Shown in pieces: positions 34,122-44,827 of a DNA stretch of 64,000 bases. The notes under the pieces are model-generated. The model was given only the letters and a program-made list of their open reading frames with translations. It was not told the origin of the DNA and searched no databases. A program made the translations under genes and the position numbers. The DNA is from Bryoerythrophyllum caledonicum (lineage: Eukaryota; Streptophyta; Bryopsida; Pottiales; Pottiaceae). The stretch spans positions 5,430,168-5,494,167 of the forward strand of contig OZ020522.1 in NCBI GenBank assembly GCA_963971425.1, written 5' to 3'. The first letter of the stretch is position 1, and every line of letters begins with the position of its first letter.

Positions 34122-34187
34122 AAGGCTCGCAACCGTAGGCTCGCAGCTCGCAGCTCGCAAAATTGGGCTCGCAAAATAGCTTGGTCC
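34122..34187 (-). repeat. right TIR of the Mutator-like element
   Basis: Read inward on the minus strand: GGACCAA then GCTATTTTGCG, with the same TGCGAGC units as the left end. It ends at 34187 against the target duplication. Confidence 0.8.
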
Positions 34188-34197
34188 GCTATTTCAG
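34188..34197 (+). repeat. 10-bp target duplication, right copy
   Basis: GCTATTTCAG, equal to 18137-18146, and in frame with the Tc1-like transposase (A-I-S). Confidence 0.85.
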
Positions 34198-35192
34198 ATG
34201 AAACTCGTGCTCGCATAGTAGGTTTGAGTGAGGCAGGGAAGACAAGAGTTGACATTGTAGCTGTTGTTAGAGTCCATGTTAGAACAGTTCATAGGGTAGT
34301 GAAGAAATTTCGAGAAGATGGAACCTATAAGTGCAAACCTTGTGGTGGAAGTCATGCTAAAAAGCTTAGTGATAGAGATGTACGTGCTATTATACGTGTC
34401 TCAAAAACTCATCGTCCCTAGACAGTCTCTGAGATCACTAATATATGTTCTACTCAAGTGTCTAGATCGACTTTTCGAAGGGCCTTACATGAGAGTGGCA
34501 TTTTCAGTCGAATTGTTGTTAAAAACCATTTTTTGACACATCGTCACATGTCTAAACGATTGGCATTTGCTCAAAAGTATTGTGGGTGGACTATAAAAGA
34601 TTGGGAGAGAGTTGTTTGGACAGATGAGTCTACCTTTGAAGTTGGAAAAAATTCTAAACAAGTTCATGTTTGGAGAAATGCATATGAGCGCTATTCATCA
34701 AGTTGTATAGTTCCAACTTTTAAGAGTGGGAGAACTTCTTTGATGATTTGGGGTGCATTTGCTAGAGGGCAAAAGTCACAACTTGTTTTTATGCCCAAAA
34801 ATAGACGTTCTACGAAGGATTTTGTTGAAGTGGTCTACAATGTTGAATTGCTTCATTTTATGAGTAGAGTGCCACAGGGATTGCTCATGGAAGATGGCGC
34901 ACCTGTCCATCGTAGCAAAGTATGTGAAGAATGGAGACAAACACACCTTTTGGAGAAGCTCGATTGGCCTGCAAATTCTCCCGATCTCAATCCAATTGAG
35001 AACCTTTGGAAGATTTTGAAAGATGCTGTGCAACATCGCCCAATATGTCCAAAAAATTTAGATGACTAGAAGGTAGTTATTGAAAGAGAGTGGAGGTTAA
35101 TCAATGGTACAAAGCTCCTTCAACTATGTCATTCTATGCCCTCTAGGTTACAAACAGTGATTGAAGCAAATGGAGGACATACACGTTGGTAG
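34188..35192 (+). pseudogene. Tc1-like transposase (DD34E), two nonsense codons
   Basis: With the ATG at 18134 this makes about 335 codons. A helix-turn-helix N-terminus (ISDETRARIVGL...) comes first. The catalytic core follows with WTDESTFEVG (D1), MEDGAPVH (D2) and SPDLNPIENLW (E); 34 residues separate D2 and E. It ends GGHTRW*. In-frame TAG codons are at 34419-34421 and 35067-35069. Both fit TGG (Trp) to TAG by one G-to-A change, and relatives have Trp at the second type of position. Plant mariner-like elements are usually DD39D, so a DD34E Tc1-type gene is less expected. Confidence 0.88.
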
Positions 35193-35754
35193 ATTGTAAA
35201 TATTTTTCTTGTATATATTTTTTGACCTTGAAATTTGGCATGAATGTTGTAATCATGAAGAGCATGTTGTGCCAAAAATTTCATGGTAAATAGACAATTT
35301 CTCAACCGTTGGGAGGGTGTCAAAGTTGGTAGCAATGAAATGGTTTCCCCCATTGTTTCCCACAACTACACATGTTGGTAGATTGTGGATTTCTTTTTTG
35401 TATTAATCTTTTGGCCTTGAAATTTTTATCATATGTTACTAACATGAAGAGGTTTCTTTTCCAAGAATTTTATAAAAATAAAAAAATAATTCAATCTTTG
35501 GGAGGCTGTCAAAGTTGGCAGCAGTGAAAAAATGTCCACAGCTACCAATGTTGGTAGATTTTGAATAACTTTTTTTGGTGAGTCTTTTGGCCTTGAAATT
35601 TGGCATACATGTAATTAACTTAAAGATGATTCTTTGGTAAGACTTTCGTGGTAAAATACAAATTTTTGAGCTCTCAGGAGGCTTTCAAAGTTGGCAATAC
35701 TGAAATTTTTCTCACTACGAATTCAAAAACGACATTTTGATTGGTACCCCACTG
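35186..35754 (-). repeat. right terminal inverted repeat of the Tc1-like element
   Basis: Inverted copy of 16904-17472 with the same three 180-bp subrepeats. Its inner edge overlaps the last transposase codon and stop. It ends CCCCACTG-TA at 35756. Confidence 0.85.
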
Positions 35755-35970
35755 TACAGTGGGGTACAGTTTGCTTACGAATTCTGGCCGCAGTGCAGGA
35801 CAGTGAAAAAACTGGGAAACTTTGGAATGCAATAACTTGCTAAAAAATTGACGGATTTTGGAATTTCAAATTGCGTTGGAATGCTAGTGAAGTCTACTTT
35901 AATATTACAAAAAGTATATACATAAAAACTTGAAAAATGAATAAGCATTTGTATTTTCCTTATACACTAT

Positions 35971-36758
35971 CTACCACCTAGTGCTTCCACCTCTAGCTGA
36001 GATCACTGCTTTAATACGATTGGGCATAGTTGAAATGAGGCATTTCAATTGCTCTAAAGGAACCTCATCCCATACTTTCTGAATGCATTCTATCAATTCT
36101 TGCTTATTTTGTGGCATGCTATGGTAACGAAGCCAATCTTTGAGTATCTTCCAAATGTTCTCAATTGGATTTAGATCAGGTGAGTTTGAAGGCCACTTCA
36201 ACTTCTTCATGCCATAAGCTAGTCTCCAATTCTCTGCCAACTTACTTCGATGAACAGGAGCTCCATCTTCCATGAGAGTGAGGTCATGAGGATCATCGTG
36301 CATGAAATAAAACCCGCTCAAAGTGCTTTCATACACATTTTTCACAAAATGTGCAGCAGTTCTTTCTCCTTGAGGCATAATGACTAACGGGCATTTGTCG
36401 AAAACAGTAAACGCACCCCACGTCATCACAGATGTCCTTCCAAATTTGAAGGTAGGCGCCAAACATTCTGTCATATAGTTTTCGTAAGGTTTGCGCCATA
36501 CTCGAATTTGACGAGAATTCTTTCCAAGTTCAAATGACGATTCATCTGTCCAAATGACCTTGTACCAATCTTGTTCTGTCCAATGCTTATATTTGCGAGC
36601 AAATGCTAACCTAGTTGCTTTCTGCACTAGATTGAGGTATGGCTTCTTTGAAGCAATGCAATTTCCAAAGCCCAGATTCCGAACATATTTTCGCATGGTA
36701 TTGTGATGCACCTGATATTTTGCAGCAAGACTAGTGAGATGTTGGCGTCGATCTTGTT
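35971..36758 (-). pseudogene. Tc1-like transposase, N-terminally truncated (left arm and centre)
   Basis: The minus-strand frame runs from the centre leftward. It has part of the DNA-binding domain (RQHLTSLAAKYQVHHNTMRKYVRNL), then WTDESSFELG (D1), MEDGAPVH (D2) and NPIENIW (E, DD34E), ending GGSTRW* at 35971. No stop is seen in the remaining part. Everything before the helix-turn-helix is missing because the inverted arm starts there. Confidence 0.88.
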
Positions 36759-37260
36759 GACAGAATGTTTGGCGCCTACCTTCAAATTTGGAAGGACATC
36801 TGTGATGACATGGGGTGCGTTTACTGGTTTCGACAAATGCCCGTTAGTCATTATGCCTCAAGGAGAAAGAACTGCTGCACATTTTGTGAAAAATGTGTAT
36901 GAAAGCACTTTGAGCGGGTTTTATTTCATGCACGATAATCCTCATGACCTCACTCTCATGGAAGATGGAGCTCCTGTTCATCGAAGTAAGTTGGCAGAGA
37001 ATTGGAGACTAGCTTATGGCATGAAGAAGTTGAAGTGGCCTTCAAACTCACCTGATCTAAATCCAATTGAGAACATTTGGAAGATACTCAAAGATTGGCT
37101 TCGTTACCATAGCATGCCACAAAATAAGCAAGAATTGATAGAATGCATTCAGAAAGTATGGGATGAGGTTCCTTTAGAGCAATTGAAATGCCTCATTTCA
37201 ACTATGCCCAATCGTATTAAAGCAGTGATCTCAGCTAGAGGTGGAAGCACTAGGTGGTAG
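36759..37260 (+). pseudogene. Tc1-like transposase C-terminal half (right arm)
   Basis: Inverted duplicate of the left-arm coding region from the segment before LAPTFKFGRTSV to GGSTRW*. It differs at only a few residues (GF for VF, DN for DD). It carries D2 and E but lacks D1. Confidence 0.88.
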
Positions 37261-37476
37261 ATAGTGTATAAGGAAAATACAAATGCTTATTCATTTTTCA
37301 AGTTTTTATGTATATACTTTTTGTAATATTAAAGTAGACTTCACTAGCATTCCAACGCAATTTGAAATTCCAAAATCCGTCAATTTTTTAGCAAGTTATT
37401 GCATTCCAAAGTTTCCCAGTTTTTTCACTGTCCTGCACTGCGGCCAGAATTCGTAAGCAAACTGTACCCCACTGTA

Positions 37477-38348
37477 CATTATCTACTAGCTGTTGTGCAT
37501 GATCTAGTACATTGAAGGATTCTCTAGTATATTTTGAAGACCTTTAGCGTTGAAGGCTCCAATTGCTCCTTGATTTTCTTCTCATGTTCAACTTTAGCTA
37601 AAGCTGACTTGCAATGGAAATTGAATCCAAGAAATTAGAGCTCATTTTTGTCCCAACTTTGCTACCATCACAAAAGACTCTCCAAGTAATAAAAGTCATG
37701 TTTGCATTGCAATTTTATGCAAATGATGCAATGGCTCATTGTCAAGCTCAATGCACATACACATGCTACAAATCTTTTTAATCTCATTTTTAACCTACTA
37801 TTGCACAAAGAAGAGAGACTTTGAGAAAAACACCAATAGATCAATTTGCCATTGCTTGCTTTTTATTCAGACTTCCATCCTCAACAACTCATGTATTTCT
37901 TCAAGTGAGTTGAACCTCTAACCTAATGACACTACTATATGGTTCAATTCATGATCTCTCTACAACAAGTTGAGTATTTAAATTCTTCATGTTGCCATGA
38001 TTCTACCTTAAATGGTTTGTTTTGTAACTCAATCCACCAAACCCCAAAATAAATCAAAAAGTCAAAAGACAATACACAATAGTATTTAGAGATAAACACT
38101 ATGACATAACATGCAATGGCTGCTCAAATGTTTGTTGCAAATATATAACAAAAATGCATCTAAAGATGTAATACTACTTTACAATTTGTAGTAGCACACA
38201 AACCCCACAAGCGCATTATTCTATGTCAATGTATATTATTGAAGAATTACATAAAAACTTAAAAGTCACAAAAAGAACAAGATCTTTATCAAGACAAACC
38301 ACATTTTCCAACATATTGACAAGGTTGTCAATTGGGTGTTGGGCCACC
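37477..38348. other. AT-rich spacer, 3' side of the kinase gene
   Basis: No ORF beyond 60 codons with meaning and no bordered repeat. The last part probably holds the kinase 3' UTR and polyadenylation site, not precisely placed. Confidence 0.5.
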
Positions 38349-39503
38349 CTAATTGTTAGCTCCAGTCTCATCTTCATGTAACATCTCTAGTCTCATCGCT
38401 ATTCTACCTTTGATATATTCTGAGCTTGAATTAGCTTCAAGTATCCCGAATATATCCTCAATTGAAGGTCTCACACCACAATCATGTTGCCAACACCGTT
38501 GTAGTAGTTGTCGTGCCCATCCATCCACAAATCCCGGCACACAAGGTTGCCTCCCTTCAATGACAATATCCATTGTCACGCCTTCATCTTGGAAAGGTTG
38601 CTTCCCTATCAAGATCTCGTAAAAAATCATCCCTAGGCTGTAAATGTCTGCACCTCTAGAAAACAACTCGGGCTTATCTTGCCAATTTCCATCCTTACAA
38701 GCTCGCAATATCTCAGGCGCTCTCCAGTATCCCGTCCCTACTACTCCAATGGAGCATTCGTAATCAGCAACAACACAATATGTATTTCTAGATCTTGTGC
38801 GGACAAGTACATTCGAGGCCTTCATGTCTCGATGAACAATACTATACCTATGTAACTTATCCAATCCAAGTGCAACATCCAACATATACTCTTCAGCTTC
38901 CACCCTTGAAAAAGGACCACTGCCACCATGGCCTTTTTCCAACATTTTGCGGTCAATGAGACTCCGCAAATCTTCATCTTCCTTTTGAATGAGGAATGCA
39001 AACCTCCCATCTTCCAACAAAATAGCACGGCTAACATCACTCTCAATTTTCTTTTCTGAAGATTTTCCAAGCCTGTAACGGTTTTGAGCCACTAATTTAA
39101 TTTGGAATAATCCCAAGGGCCATTGGCATTGCAAATCTCGTAAGGAAATCCCCTCCTTGAATACCTTCAATACCGACTCCATTCCATTCTCCATCATGTA
39201 CTCATTTGCCTCGATATTCCACGACCGGAGATGGACATGGTAGATTTCCGCCTGCGCACCCTCCGCAAACTTCTCACCCACCTTAAATTCTTCAAAATCA
39301 TCAGATGTCACAAAGAAAAATCCCCATTCTGGATGCGATTGCCAAGCCCTGAACACTTCTTCATTGTCATGCTTTATCGCTCCAACCTCTTCCACGGAAA
39401 GGACTTCCATTGGTTGCGTCAACGTGCTCCAATGGAGCCTGGAACGCTCAATCCGTTCCTCAACACTAGTCCTTGACGTTGCTTTGCTTGCACATGCACC
39501 CAT
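38349..39503 (-). CDS. protein kinase with N-terminal acylation signal
   Basis: Single-exon ORF of 384 residues. It starts MGACASK, a strong N-myristoylation signal (Gly2) with Cys4 for palmitoylation, so membrane attachment is likely. The kinase domain covers about 70-360: GEKFAEGAQAEIY (76-88) in place of a full glycine loop, Lys113 in VLKVFK, HRDMKASN (214-221), DYE at 237-239 where most kinases have DFG, WRAPEIL (250-256), and a closing CWQHDCGVRP. HRD and Lys are present, so activity is plausible despite DYE. The type resembles uncharacterised bryophyte and lycophyte kinases. Substrate unknown. Confidence 0.85.
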   Translation of the reverse strand: MGACASKATSRTSVEERIERSRLHWSTLTQPMEVLSVEEVGAIKHDNEEVFRAWQSHPEWGFFFVTSDDFEEFKVGEKFAEGAQAEIYHVHLRSWNIEANEYMMENGMESVLKVFKEGISLRDLQCQWPLGLFQIKLVAQNRYRLGKSSEKKIESDVSRAILLEDGRFAFLIQKEDEDLRSLIDRKMLEKGHGGSGPFSRVEAEEYMLDVALGLDKLHRYSIVHRDMKASNVLVRTRSRNTYCVVADYECSIGVVGTGYWRAPEILRACKDGNWQDKPELFSRGADIYSLGMIFYEILIGKQPFQDEGVTMDIVIEGRQPCVPGFVDGWARQLLQRCWQHDCGVRPSIEDIFGILEANSSSEYIKGRIAMRLEMLHEDETGANN

Positions 39504-40574
39504 TGCTCATCCACACCCAAGAGCTCAATCTTAAGTACCAAAGCAGTCGTGTCCAAACTCCAAATTCTTCCCAAACCCAACCCTTCACTCTTGTCCTAGA
39601 ACACCACTCCAATGGACGAGGTGCGTATTTCCAGATCCAGTCCTCATACAAAACAGGAAAGCGAACCCTCCACTTTGTCCAAGATCCGATTACACCAAGC
39701 TTCCCAAACCAACGCCCCCACGCAATCACACGCGGCACCGCATCCCACCAAACCATGACTCTGCATCCACCACTCAACCCAAAGTTCCCAGATGCGACAC
39801 ACACTTGAGCGCGTCAGGCACCAACACCCAAGGCCACAAGCTGGACGTCCACCCAAACGGCCTCAAGCTGCCACGGATCGCAACTCCGAACCCAAGCAAC
39901 GGAACCTGACAATGCGAGGTACAACAAGAACGCTCACAGATGTTGCGCGACGAGTCCTTGTGACCAGCGTCCACCCACAAGCAATGCGAGCTTCCTCCGA
40001 GGAATCAGTCTGGCAACGCCGCTGCGACCTCCGTCGGAATGATCAGTCTAGAAACGCCACCAAGCCACAGATGAGAACGCGAGCTCCCCGCGGCTGATCG
40101 ATGAGTCGGGAAACGCTGGGGTTAAAGAGACGGAGTCCAGCACAGGCAGCCATCCTTCACATGAATACAGCGTTCAGGTATTCGGTCTGACAACTTGAGC
40201 GCCCGAGTATCAGCCGGTTATTCCAGGGCATCGCACTAGTATTACATAGATGTCAATGCAGAACTCGAGAGATGCGCTGCGTAAACCAGTGCGGTGTGGA
40301 TTCCGTGTGCGAGGAAGTCAAACGCGTGAGGCCGACTAGAGTGCCAACTGTAGCTTTGGTGGTATGTAATCGCGGTCCCACACACGAAGAAGGGTTGACT
40401 TCGTCAAGCCACCTACAGGTTTCATTCCTTTCTTTTTTCCTTTCAGATTCGATTGAGGGTACTAATTCATCTGTTTATTAATGTTCTTATTTACGGAACC
40501 AAATTTTGACAGTTTCGTCGTTATTTTCAGAACCGAACTACAGCACCAAGAGTTCAAAAGAGCTTGTAGGTGTC
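39504..40574. other. kinase upstream region
   Basis: Presumed kinase promoter and 5' UTR, then GC-richer DNA (39780-40400) without an ORF that shows a domain. No bordered repeat found. Confidence 0.45.
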
Positions 40575-41527
40575 TTAACCCCTAAAGGACCAAGTGTCCA
40601 AAACGGGCTTTTTGGAAATTCGGTCAGGTTCCTATGCTGTCAATTTCAAACATTCATCTTTGAAATTCTTACCATAGAAGGGCATTACCAAGACCTTAGT
40701 GGGAAAACAATTTTTTTCTAAATTGGACATTTGATGAAAAAGTTATAGGGTTTTTAATTTCAAATGGGGAGCGCGGGCACCTCGGGCACCTCCAAAAACT
40801 TTTGATAGGACACTCTATTGAAAGTGAGATTTTCAGTACTTGCAAGTAATATTATTTCCCTTCATGTTGTCAAAAAAAAAATCTTGTCTTTAGTGAAAAA
40901 TAGCATACCAACCCAAGTCAAACATTTTCACACATTGTCACTCATTGTCGGGCAAGGTACCAAAAAAACTTCTTCTTTTCCACATAAAACCTAGAGATCT
41001 TCATATTTTTCACTTTTTATTTTTTCCACAACAATATGTAATGTAAACCTTCTTATTAACCATTCGGATTATCAATCGAAAACATATTAAGTTCAAAAAA
41101 AAATAAAGTGTGAATTAACAAATTTCGAGCCTCCACTCCTTGCACACTTGTTTTGAATATGCTACACTCTGTCTCTACCTCTAAAAATTGGTGTGTGAGG
41201 AGCTAACATCATGCTTAACAAGATGGTAATAGATTTAGACCTTGTGTAGTGAAATTTTTTGACACCAACTGAAGTCAAAGTCTGCTGATCCACTAAACGC
41301 AGGGAAGAAAATGAACCATATGCTTGACTTCAAACACTATAATCTTTCAATTAGTACGGTCAAAGTTTATGAAATTTTGTACATGTATTACTTAATAAGC
41401 CTTTATTGAGATCCTACAGTTAGAACTAAAAATCAAAGTTTTTGTTACCTTCTTTAATCATTGCACTAGAATCCATTAATTTTGAAGTGTTTTTGGTGTA
41501 AAACTGCCTTGGTACCTTAGGGGTTAA
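40575..41527. mobile_element. piggyBac-like MITE (copy b)
   Basis: Borders TTAA-CCCCTAAAGG (40575-40588) and CCTTAGGGG-TTAA (41515-41527): TTAA target and 10-bp inverted ends starting CCC, as in piggyBac. About 950 bp, no transposase. Internally close to copy a (18651-19716). Confidence 0.75.
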
Positions 41528-41540
41528 GTACAATCTTGTG

Positions 41541-42390
41541 TTGACCCCTAAATTCCCTTGACAATTTCACAGCAAAAACACTTCAAAATTGTTAATTCTA
41601 GTGCAATGAGTAAGGAAGGAAACAAAAGATTTTGTTTCAAAATTTGACTGTAGGATCTCATTTAAAACTTAATAATTAACATTCTCACAAGATTTCATCA
41701 ACTTTGACCACATGAATGGAAAGATTTTAGTGTTTGAAGTAGATGAAGTGGTTCATTTCTATCCCTACGTTGAGTGGATGAGCAGACTTTGACTTCACTC
41801 TTTGTCAAAGTTTTGCACTACACAAGGCCTAAATTTTATACCATCATGTTGATCATGATATAAACTCCTTTTACACCATTCTTTAAGAGGTAGATGAGGG
41901 GTGTAGCATATTTTTAAAAACTGTGCAAGGAGTGGAGGTTCTAAAAGTGTCAAGTCCCTTTTAACTTTTTTTGGAACAAATCATGTTTTTGGAATGATAA
42001 TTGGAATGGTCAATAAGAAGGTTTCGACCACGCCTTGTACTACAACAAAAATAAAGTGAAAAATATGAAGAAAAGAAGAGGTTTTATGTGGAAATGAAGA
42101 GGTTTTTTTGTTCCTTGCTTGACAATGTGTGGCTTTGTGAAAATGTTTGACTTGGGATAAAATGCATTTTTCCACTAAAGACAAGAAACATTTTATGACA
42201 ATACGAATGGAAATAATATAACTTGCAGGTATTGAAAATCTCAAATTTACTAGAGTGTCCTAGCAAATATTTTGGGAGTTGCCCATTGATATGCCTACAC
42301 TTGACAATGTTTTCTTTAAAATGGTATGACATTTTTTCTATAAGTCCAATGAGAATTAAAATTATACCCCCACGCTTGTCTTGTCTTGTT
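41541..42390. mobile_element. piggyBac-like MITE (copy c), inverted next to copy b
   Basis: Starts TTGA-CCCCTAAA, a decayed border, and reads as the inverse of copy b with about three-quarters identity. The far border near 42390 is uncertain. Only 13 bp separates b and c, making a long imperfect palindrome. Confidence 0.65.
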
Positions 42391-42399
42391 GCATCTCTG

Positions 42400-44827
42400 A
42401 ACAAAATGTGAAGACTTGCAAATTAAAATTGCAACCATGGAAACATGCCGGAGATTTGCAAGAGCCCACCTCGGGACTTTTTTCATTGAATGTTTAAAAG
42501 CAACTCGACCACGGCATTGGGCCCCGACAAAAATTGCAACTATGGCGTGGCACGTAGAGACAACCACCCCACCGCAACCAGCAGGTACTCCATCCCGCTC
42601 TGGATTGCTCCTACGGGTTGTTGTTGTCATGGGTTAAATTCTACTACACCCTATACACTTTTGGCAAAAATGGAGAATTTGATCAAAATTTGAAAAAAAA
42701 CATTTTTACATTTTCGTTGATTGGTGGTAGAAGTCAACTTGATTCTACATGTAGACATAATTTTTTCGTTGTTTGATCCCTTGTACAAGGAATTTTTTAG
42801 AAATGCTGAATTTGAAAGGAGGGACACTGTGACACTAAAATATCCTAATTTTGAGTTTACAGTTAATTCAACAACGAACTAATTAAACAAAAATTAGACC
42901 TACATGTACAATCTTGTTTAATCTTCCAATCAACAAAAGTGCAAAGAAAATTATTTTTGAATTTTAAAAGAATTCTTTGTTTTTAAGTGATTTTAGTGAA
43001 TAAAACCAAATATTGATTACAAATGGAAAATTGCCCTTGGACCCTAGGATCCATTCGTAATGTCAATCATTCCTCTATTTCCAATAATGTAATTTTCTAC
43101 ATTTATGTACCCTTAAAATAAATAAGTAGTGTTTTTTTAATCAAATTTATGACTATTTAACATACTTTTTGAATATTTTATGACTTTTTCATGTATATTT
43201 CAATATTTAATGCATTTTATTGCATATATAATGAATATCTAATGAACATTTAATGTATGTTTTTATACCTATTGTGTATTTATTGTGTATCTATCGAATA
43301 TTTTTCTTTTCTTTTCTTTTCCAATATTCCTTTATTTTCTCACTTTCCTTCTAAATCCAAGTTCTTATTTTCCAATCTTGTACTTGCAGATTCATTTCCC
43401 TCCATATGTACTTTCTACTTTATCCAATTTTTGAGATTTTCCTTTTGTTCCATAACTACGTTCTATTTTTTCCAATCTTTCTCTTGCAAATGGTTATTTT
43501 TCTAAATGCACTCAAAATCTTCTTTACATTGATGCTCGAAACGTACACATAATCATTTTCTAGGTTTCATACACTAAGTATCAACAAATAAAAACCTTAT
43601 GTTCCACTATTTACTAGATTTAACATTTAGTGTAGTAGTTGACATTTAGTGTATACTAGTTTTTTCACTACACTAATTGTAAAACTTACAATTAGTGTAT
43701 GGATTCGTATTTGGTGTCCACTATACTAAATGCCATCTTTAGTGTACTGCCTCATCGAAGGGTTTATTTATCCTTTTCCCTGGCTCTTCGACTACTTCGG
43801 CAGCAGCAATCTCTGTTTTGATTCAGCAGTAGTATAATCCTTTACAGCAAAACAGGAGTAAAATATTTAGTGTAATTAGAATCTGGAGTCTCATTAATAA
43901 AATGAGCTCTGTCCTGTCACAGAAGCACAAGCAACAGCACATACACCCGCACATACAACAGCACATACAACAGCACATAGGCAGCTTACTTCACCATGTA
44001 TCATTCCAATTTTCCATGGAGGTGTGATTTTCCCTTCAACTTTAAGCTCATTCCTAAAATATTGTCACGAGAGATGCAACACAGTTCAACTACGACATTT
44101 GACGGGACGGGGTTCCTTCACCAGGCAGTTCAACATGTTCAACATGTTCAACATGCACCCCTCATTCTTCGCTTCAGCACATAAACAAGAGAGGAGCGAT
44201 TGGACGGCACCTTGCGAACCCTCCGGCACCTGCAGAGGACGCTCTGAAAAGGCCGTCTCAGTCGTCTTGTGCTGAACTCCCACAACGCATCACGATGTGG
44301 GCCTCATCTCGCTGTCACGGTTAAGAAGCCACGCGTCTCTCCATTCTCTGGTAGATCCAGAGTCTCCAGCTGCAAAATAACGCGATTAGGACCTTCCAAT
44401 TCTCCTTCCCTCCAAATGTACGGAAAAAACACACCGAGGCTGACATACGTATATCAGACATTCAAGTTAGCATTCAAGTTAGCAACACGAAACCGCCATA
44501 TCAAAATTGTCATCATCTTATAACGTGACTCGACTCCATCTAGATTAACTCTTCAGAACAATAGATCGTATATCCCTCTGCTACGAGCCAGAGCAAGTAC
44601 CACTGAAGGTGCTGAACACACCAGTCTGATGGTAAAAACCAGCTGTCAGGTTTCCTCCTATTAGAAGCCTCCGTGAAGCAAGAGAAAAAACAACGAAGTA
44701 CATTACGTATGCACTGATGCCGCCAGAAGTATTGACATTTGGCCAATGATACTGTGACCCAAAAACTAGGACATTTACAAGGGTGACCAAACTTCATTAG
44801 CCACTAACTACAGCCAAGCAAGCAGGT
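42400..44827. other. AT-rich intergenic DNA
   Basis: No supported gene. It includes an AT-rich tract with repeated taatg / tgtat units (43140-43310), a hairpin cactaattgtaa-aac-ttacaattagtg near 43674-43700, and a 9-bp repeat near 44127. The part before 44827 probably holds the 3' UTR of the next gene. Confidence 0.5.
44127..44156 (+). repeat. 9-bp tandem repeat (gttcaacat, three copies)
   Basis: Three exact units in a row in non-coding DNA. Confidence 0.8.

Larger units (their letters stand above)
18147..34187. mobile_element. 16-kb Mutator-like DNA transposon carrying a ParB-methyltransferase gene and a SWIM transposase
   Basis: The borders are set by a 10-bp direct duplication and by about 66-bp inverted repeats that match at the same offset from each border (GCTATTTTGCG starts at base 8 in both). 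Inside are two divergent genes: a 13-exon minus-strand gene (20123-28832) and a two-exon plus-strand MULE-type transposase (29379-33357). Both subterminal regions carry CCTATgGCCGTGG-like and GTTTAGGGT-like motifs. The host site is the start of a Tc1-like transposase gene, so the element is younger than that copy. It later received piggyBac-like MITEs. That the methyltransferase gene is part of the element is inferred from its position. Confidence 0.82.
16902..35756 (+). mobile_element. Tc1-like DD34E element with long inverted repeats, split by a 16-kb insertion
   Basis: Both ends read TA-CAGTGGGGTACC (16902 onward and, inverted, ending at 35756), the TA being the duplicated Tc1/mariner target. 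Inverted repeats of about 570 bp flank a transposase gene whose ATG is at 18134. Its second codon onward resumes at 34188 after the inserted Mutator-like element. Removing 18147-34197 restores a continuous start: M-A-I-S-D-E-T-R. The transposase has two nonsense codons, so this copy is dead. The element is about 2.8 kb without the insertion. Confidence 0.88.
35757..37474. mobile_element. foldback Tc1-like element with two 716-bp inverted arms
   Basis: Left arm 35757-36472, right arm 36759-37474, both exactly 716 bp and nearly identical when inverted, with a 286-bp centre. Both outer ends read CAGTGGGGTACAG and are flanked by TA (35755-35756, 37475-37476). Each arm is the 3' part of a Tc1-like transposon, so the original 5' end is replaced by an inverted 3' end. 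It shares the TA at 35755 with the neighbouring Tc1-like element. Confidence 0.93.

Noticed and set aside
39466..40097. ORFs upstream of the kinase on both strands
   Set aside because: No domain and no splice context; composition suggests promoter or 5' UTR shadow frames.
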